34,168 bases of DNA, from the NCBI RefSeq assembly GCF_000282215.1, contig NZ_AKJS01000116.1, forward strand, positions 1 to 34,168, written 5' to 3'. This DNA comes from Pseudomonas sp. GM21 (lineage in GTDB: Bacteria > Pseudomonadota > Gammaproteobacteria > Pseudomonadales > Pseudomonadaceae). The notes under the pieces are model-generated. The model worked only from the letters and a program-made list of their open reading frames with translations, was not told the DNA's origin and made no database searches. A program made the position numbers and the translations under genes. Positions 31,391 through 34,168 of this stretch are shown here, piece by piece. Within the stretch, counting starts at the first letter, position 1. Every line of letters begins with the position of its first letter.

Positions 31391-32127
31391 ACCCGCTCAC
31401 AATCCTCTGTAGCAGCTGGCGAAGCCTGCGTCGGCCGGTCCGCGCTCGGGCGCAGCAGACGCCCGGCGTTTCGTCTGATGCACCGCATGCTCAGGTTTTA
31501 CGACGGCTTCGCCGCCGGACGCAGCCTCGCGGGCTCGGCAGCTGCTACCTGTTTGTGGTGATGCTGGGCTTTTCTTCGTGGGCGCAGGCGTTCGATTTGC
31601 AGCAGTTGAGCGATCAACTAGCCAAACCGGAAGTGATCCATGGCAACTTCGTCCAGGAAAAACACCTGCGCGCCCTGCCCCAGCCGCTGACCAGCAAGGG
31701 CACGTTCGTGCTCGCGAAAAATCACGGCCTGCTGTGGCTGCTGAGAACTCCGTTGCACCAAGATTACCGAATTACCGCCAAAGGCATCGCCCGACGTGAT
31801 GCCAATGGCTGGCAGACGCTACCGAACAAAAGTGCAGGCGCCGAGCAGAACCGCCTGTTCCTCGCCGTTCTGCAAGGCGACAGCAGCGGTTTGCAGCGTG
31901 ACTTCGAGCTCTCCTTGAGTGGTGATGCACAGAACTGGAAACTGAAGCTGATTCCGCATTCGCTGTTGCTCAAGCAGGTATTCACCCAGATCAACATCAC
32001 CGGTGGCGAACTGGTGAGCACCATCGAGCTGCTGGAAACCCAAGGCGATAGCACGCTTTTACGCATGCAGGACAGCACCAGCGCCCAACCGTTGAGCACT
32101 GCGGAGCAACATGACTTTGCCGAGTGA
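31387..32127 (+). CDS. LolA-like periplasmic carrier (APE cluster), signal peptide interrupted by a REP element
   Basis: A 246-codon frame. The C-terminal 178 residues match the LolA-like family of APE clusters: FDLQQLSDQLAKPEVIHGNF, QEKHLRALPQPLTSKGTFVL, HGLLWLLRTPLHQDYRI. They would shuttle the lipid-linked polyene through the periplasm with the MMPL exporter. The first 7 residues (MNPLTIL) and residues 55-68 (LFVVMLGFSSWAQA) would make a perfect signal peptide if joined. Between them lie 47 codons made of a family C repeat (31408-31548), adding an Arg-rich stretch such as RRLRRRTQPRG. The frame is kept, but the hydrophobic core is cut, so export may be weakened or lost. No better internal start was found: MLGFSSWAQA is too short and uncharged. 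Confidence 0.85.
   Translation: MNPLTILCSSWRSLRRPVRARAQQTPGVSSDAPHAQVLRRLRRRTQPRGLGSCYLFVVMLGFSSWAQAFDLQQLSDQLAKPEVIHGNFVQEKHLRALPQPLTSKGTFVLAKNHGLLWLLRTPLHQDYRITAKGIARRDANGWQTLPNKSAGAEQNRLFLAVLQGDSSGLQRDFELSLSGDAQNWKLKLIPHSLLLKQVFTQINITGGELVSTIELLETQGDSTLLRMQDSTSAQPLSTAEQHDFAE
31408..31548. repeat. REP-like inverted repeat, family C (copy 2), inside a coding region
   Basis: The ends read TGTAGCAGCTGGCGAAGCCT and the inverted GCTCGGCAGCTGCTAC, with CGGCTTCGCCGCCGGACGCAG inside in two parts. It is 141 bases long, exactly 47 codons, and lies 21 bases after the ATG of the LolA-like gene. It shares ends and core with 27618-27748. Confidence 0.88.
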
Positions 32128-34168
32128 ACGCAGGCTGCCATGGCTGTTCCTGATCCTGCTCCTGGCAGTGATCGCGCTCGCCGGTTGGCAATGGCGCCAT
32201 GGCGCACCGCTGTCAGCCAACCTGATGGAACTGGTGCCGGGCACGGCACCGGACGCGCTGGAACTGCGCGCCGAACAACGCATGCAAGAACCGCTGAACC
32301 GCGAAATGCTGGTGCTGGTCGGCCACAAGGATCGCGAGCCAGCCATCGCCATGGCGCAGAAACTCGGCGAACAATGGCAGGCCAGCGGTTTGTTCGAAAA
32401 GGTCCAGTGGACCCTGCAAGCGGACTTGCCTGCATTGCGCAAACAACTGCTGCAAGGCCGAGTGGCGATGTTGTCCGGGGCGGATCGCCAGCAACTGATC
32501 CAACACCCCGACGCCTTCATCCAGCAGCGGGTAGAGGCACTGTTCGACCCGTTTACCGGGTTCAGCCTGGTGCCGAGCCAGGATGACTGGCTGGGCCTGA
32601 CCGGGCGCATCCAGAACAGCCAGCCACAACGCGGCACCGTACAACTGGACATCGGCAGCGGCGCGTTGATCGCCGATGCCGACGGCAAGAGCTGGGTGCT
32701 GCTGCGAGCAAAAACCACCGGCAATGCGTTTGACATGAGCCTGCCGCTGCAAGTGGCCGACCTGCTTGAACAAAGCCGTGAACAAGCGACTCAGTCGGAC
32801 GTGCAACTGCTGGCTGCCAGCGGATTACTCTACGCCGCCAGCGGTCAGCAACAAGCCTCCCGCGAGATGACGTGGGTCGGTGGCGGCGCCACGCTGGGCA
32901 TTCTGGCCTTGCTGTTGCTGGTCTTTCGGCGCTGGCGGGTTTTGCTCGCGTTCGTTCCGGTACTGGTGGGTATGCTGTTTGGCGCGGTGGCCTGCGTGGC
33001 GCTGTTCGGCCATATGCATGTGATGACGCTCGTGCTCGGCTCCAGCCTGATCGGCGTGGCCGTCGACTATCCGCTGCATTACCTGTCGAAAAGCTGGAGC
33101 CTGAAACCCTGGCACAGCTGGCCGGCATTGCGGCTGACACTGCCGGGCCTGACGTTGAGCCTGATCACCAGTTGCATCGGTTACCTGGCACTGGCGTGGA
33201 CACCGTTCCCGGCCCTGACACAAATCGCCGTGTTCTCCGCCGCCGGTTTGCTCGGTGCGTATCTGTCCGCCGTCTGCCTGCTGCCGGCATTGCTCAAGGG
33301 TGTGGATATCCGTCCGGCGCAATGGCCGCTGCGCGTCTGTGAATCGTTGCTGAGTCTGCGTGAGGCAGTGCTCAAACATTTCAATACGCCGGTATTGCTG
33401 GCACTGCTGATTGCCTTCTGCGTGGGCGGCCTGCTGCAACTCGAAAGCAAAAACGATATTCGCCAGTGGATCGGTGCACCGCAGCAACTGACAGACGAAG
33501 CCCGGACGATTGCGAACATCACCGGCTTTCAACCGACCAGCCAGTTTTTCCTGGTGCGCGGCGCGAATCAGCCGGAGTTGCTGCAGCGTCAGACCGCGTT
33601 GAGCGAGCGCCTGGATCAATTGGTCAATCTGGACAAACTTCAGGGTTATCTGTCGCTCAATCAACTGGTCAGCCAGCCGAGTGACCAGCAACAAGTGCGT
33701 GAAGGGTTGAGCAAGCTGCCGCAGTTCTGGCAGCCGCTGCTCGACGTCGGCGTACCGGCGGAAGCGCTGCATGCAGAGTTGACGAGATTGCAGGCGTTGC
33801 CCTCTGAAGATATCGATACTGCACTGGTCGGCCCACTGGCCGAACCCTTTCGCCCACTGTGGCTGGGACCGACCGATGACGGTGACGTAGCAGCGATCGT
33901 CAGCCTGCAAGGCCTGAACGACCCTGCCCTGTTACACGTTCAGGCGTTGGATTTGCCAGGCGTTGAACTGGTCGACCGGCTCGGTGAATTGAACAGCGTT
34001 TTCGCCGCAACACAGATCAGCGCAGCGGAACTCAAACTGGCCTCCTGCGCGTTGATCGTACTGGTGTTGATGCTGCCATTCGGTCTCGGTGGCGCGCTGC
34101 GCATCGTCGCCCTGCCATTGCTCGCCGCGCTGTGCAGCCTGGCCAGTCTCGGCTGGCTGGGGCAGCCA
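32111..34168 (+). CDS. MMPL/RND-type exporter (APE cluster), 3' end outside the window
   Basis: An open frame of 686 codons starting ATG at 32111 (MTLPSERRLPWLFLILLLAV) and running off the window without a stop. One N-terminal membrane helix is followed by a large periplasmic domain (about 30-255). A block of helices then follows: TLGILALLLLVF, VLLAFVPVLVGMLFGAV, and the family motif GVAVDYPLHYLSKSW (about 315), with two more before residue 400. A second periplasmic part and the start of a second helix block (LASCALIVLVLMLPFG) follow. This repeat-of-two layout is that of MMPL exporters (about 770-800 residues in APE clusters). It overlaps the LolA-like gene by 17 bases, and the pair probably moves the polyene lipid out of the inner membrane. 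Confidence 0.9.
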   Translation, partial: MTLPSERRLPWLFLILLLAVIALAGWQWRHGAPLSANLMELVPGTAPDALELRAEQRMQEPLNREMLVLVGHKDREPAIAMAQKLGEQWQASGLFEKVQWTLQADLPALRKQLLQGRVAMLSGADRQQLIQHPDAFIQQRVEALFDPFTGFSLVPSQDDWLGLTGRIQNSQPQRGTVQLDIGSGALIADADGKSWVLLRAKTTGNAFDMSLPLQVADLLEQSREQATQSDVQLLAASGLLYAASGQQQASREMTWVGGGATLGILALLLLVFRRWRVLLAFVPVLVGMLFGAVACVALFGHMHVMTLVLGSSLIGVAVDYPLHYLSKSWSLKPWHSWPALRLTLPGLTLSLITSCIGYLALAWTPFPALTQIAVFSAAGLLGAYLSAVCLLPALLKGVDIRPAQWPLRVCESLLSLREAVLKHFNTPVLLALLIAFCVGGLLQLESKNDIRQWIGAPQQLTDEARTIANITGFQPTSQFFLVRGANQPELLQRQTALSERLDQLVNLDKLQGYLSLNQLVSQPSDQQQVREGLSKLPQFWQPLLDVGVPAEALHAELTRLQALPSEDIDTALVGPLAEPFRPLWLGPTDDGDVAAIVSLQGLNDPALLHVQALDLPGVELVDRLGELNSVFAATQISAAELKLASCALIVLVLMLPFGLGGALRIVALPLLAALCSLASLGWLGQP

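Larger units (their letters stand above)
23357..34168 (+). other. Aryl-polyene (APE) type biosynthetic gene cluster, left part
   Basis: Twelve consecutive same-strand genes match the order and families of aryl-polyene clusters: chain length factor, acyltransferase, two ACPs, COG4648-type membrane protein, aryl ligase/dehydratase, glycosyltransferase, LpxL-type acyltransferase, ammonia lyase, thioesterase, LolA-like protein and MMPL exporter. Most neighbours overlap by 4 to 25 bases, so they form one translationally coupled operon. The extending ketosynthases, ketoreductase and a second dehydratase were not found and should lie beyond 34168. APE products are lipid-linked yellow pigments of the outer membrane that protect against oxidants. 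Confidence 0.92.

Noticed and set aside
1..34168. CRISPR arrays, tRNA or rRNA genes, insertion sequences with transposase, prophage
   Set aside because: No regularly spaced direct repeats, no tRNA-like cloverleaf noticed, no transposase, integrase or phage structural gene other than the type VI vgrG.

Overview
The window looks like chromosome of a Pseudomonas of the fluorescens/syringae type. The signs are high GC, the putA-putP pair with a Pseudomonas-length PutA, and the run acyl-CoA dehydrogenase / CvrA-type antiporter / MscK / SelO, which I recall as PA5020-PA5023 in P. aeruginosa PAO1. Several families of REP-like palindromic repeats typical of fluorescent pseudomonads also sit between the genes. 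The species assignment is an inference from gene content; no rRNA or tRNA gene was seen.

Left part (1-8400): the first codons of a probable DUF4123 adaptor overlap the end of a vgrG type VI spike gene. Next come the divergent proline genes putP (minus) and putA (plus). Their shared control region holds five GTTGCAC-type boxes matching the known E. coli PutA operator core. Middle part (8485-13600): an acyl-CoA dehydrogenase, a chemoreceptor facing it across a long palindromic repeat, a small unknown protein, and a zapA / TIGR02449-type coiled-coil gene pair detached from its usual neighbours (6S RNA, fthC, pepP, ubiH). Next block (14069-20759): cvrA/nhaP2, mscK and selO, with a 25-bp-arm perfect palindrome between the first two. 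A ChpB/ChpS-type toxin-antitoxin pair follows, then trxC and an orphan ParA-type ATPase.

Right part (23357 to the window end): the first half of an aryl-polyene (APE) biosynthetic cluster, read as one tightly packed plus-strand operon. It encodes a ketosynthase-like chain length factor, a PlsC-type acyltransferase, two acyl carrier proteins, a small membrane protein, a fused aryl-acid ligase/dehydratase, a glycosyltransferase, an LpxL-type acyltransferase, a MIO ammonia lyase, a hotdog thioesterase, a LolA-like carrier and an MMPL exporter that runs off the window. The inferred scheme is that the lyase supplies an aryl acid starter, the ligase loads it on an ACP, and the ketosynthases and reductase (expected beyond the window) extend it. 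The acyl- and glycosyltransferases would attach the polyene to a lipid, and the LolA/MMPL pair would move it to the outer membrane.

The most unusual items are two copies of one REP-like repeat close to gene starts inside the APE operon. One adds exactly 47 in-frame codons in the middle of the LolA-like signal peptide. Also notable are the long perfect palindrome after cvrA, a 7-bp-arm dyad placed over the -35 region of a strong predicted APE promoter, and a lyase selectivity pair (Phe-His) that fits neither the histidine, phenylalanine nor tyrosine ammonia-lyase pattern.
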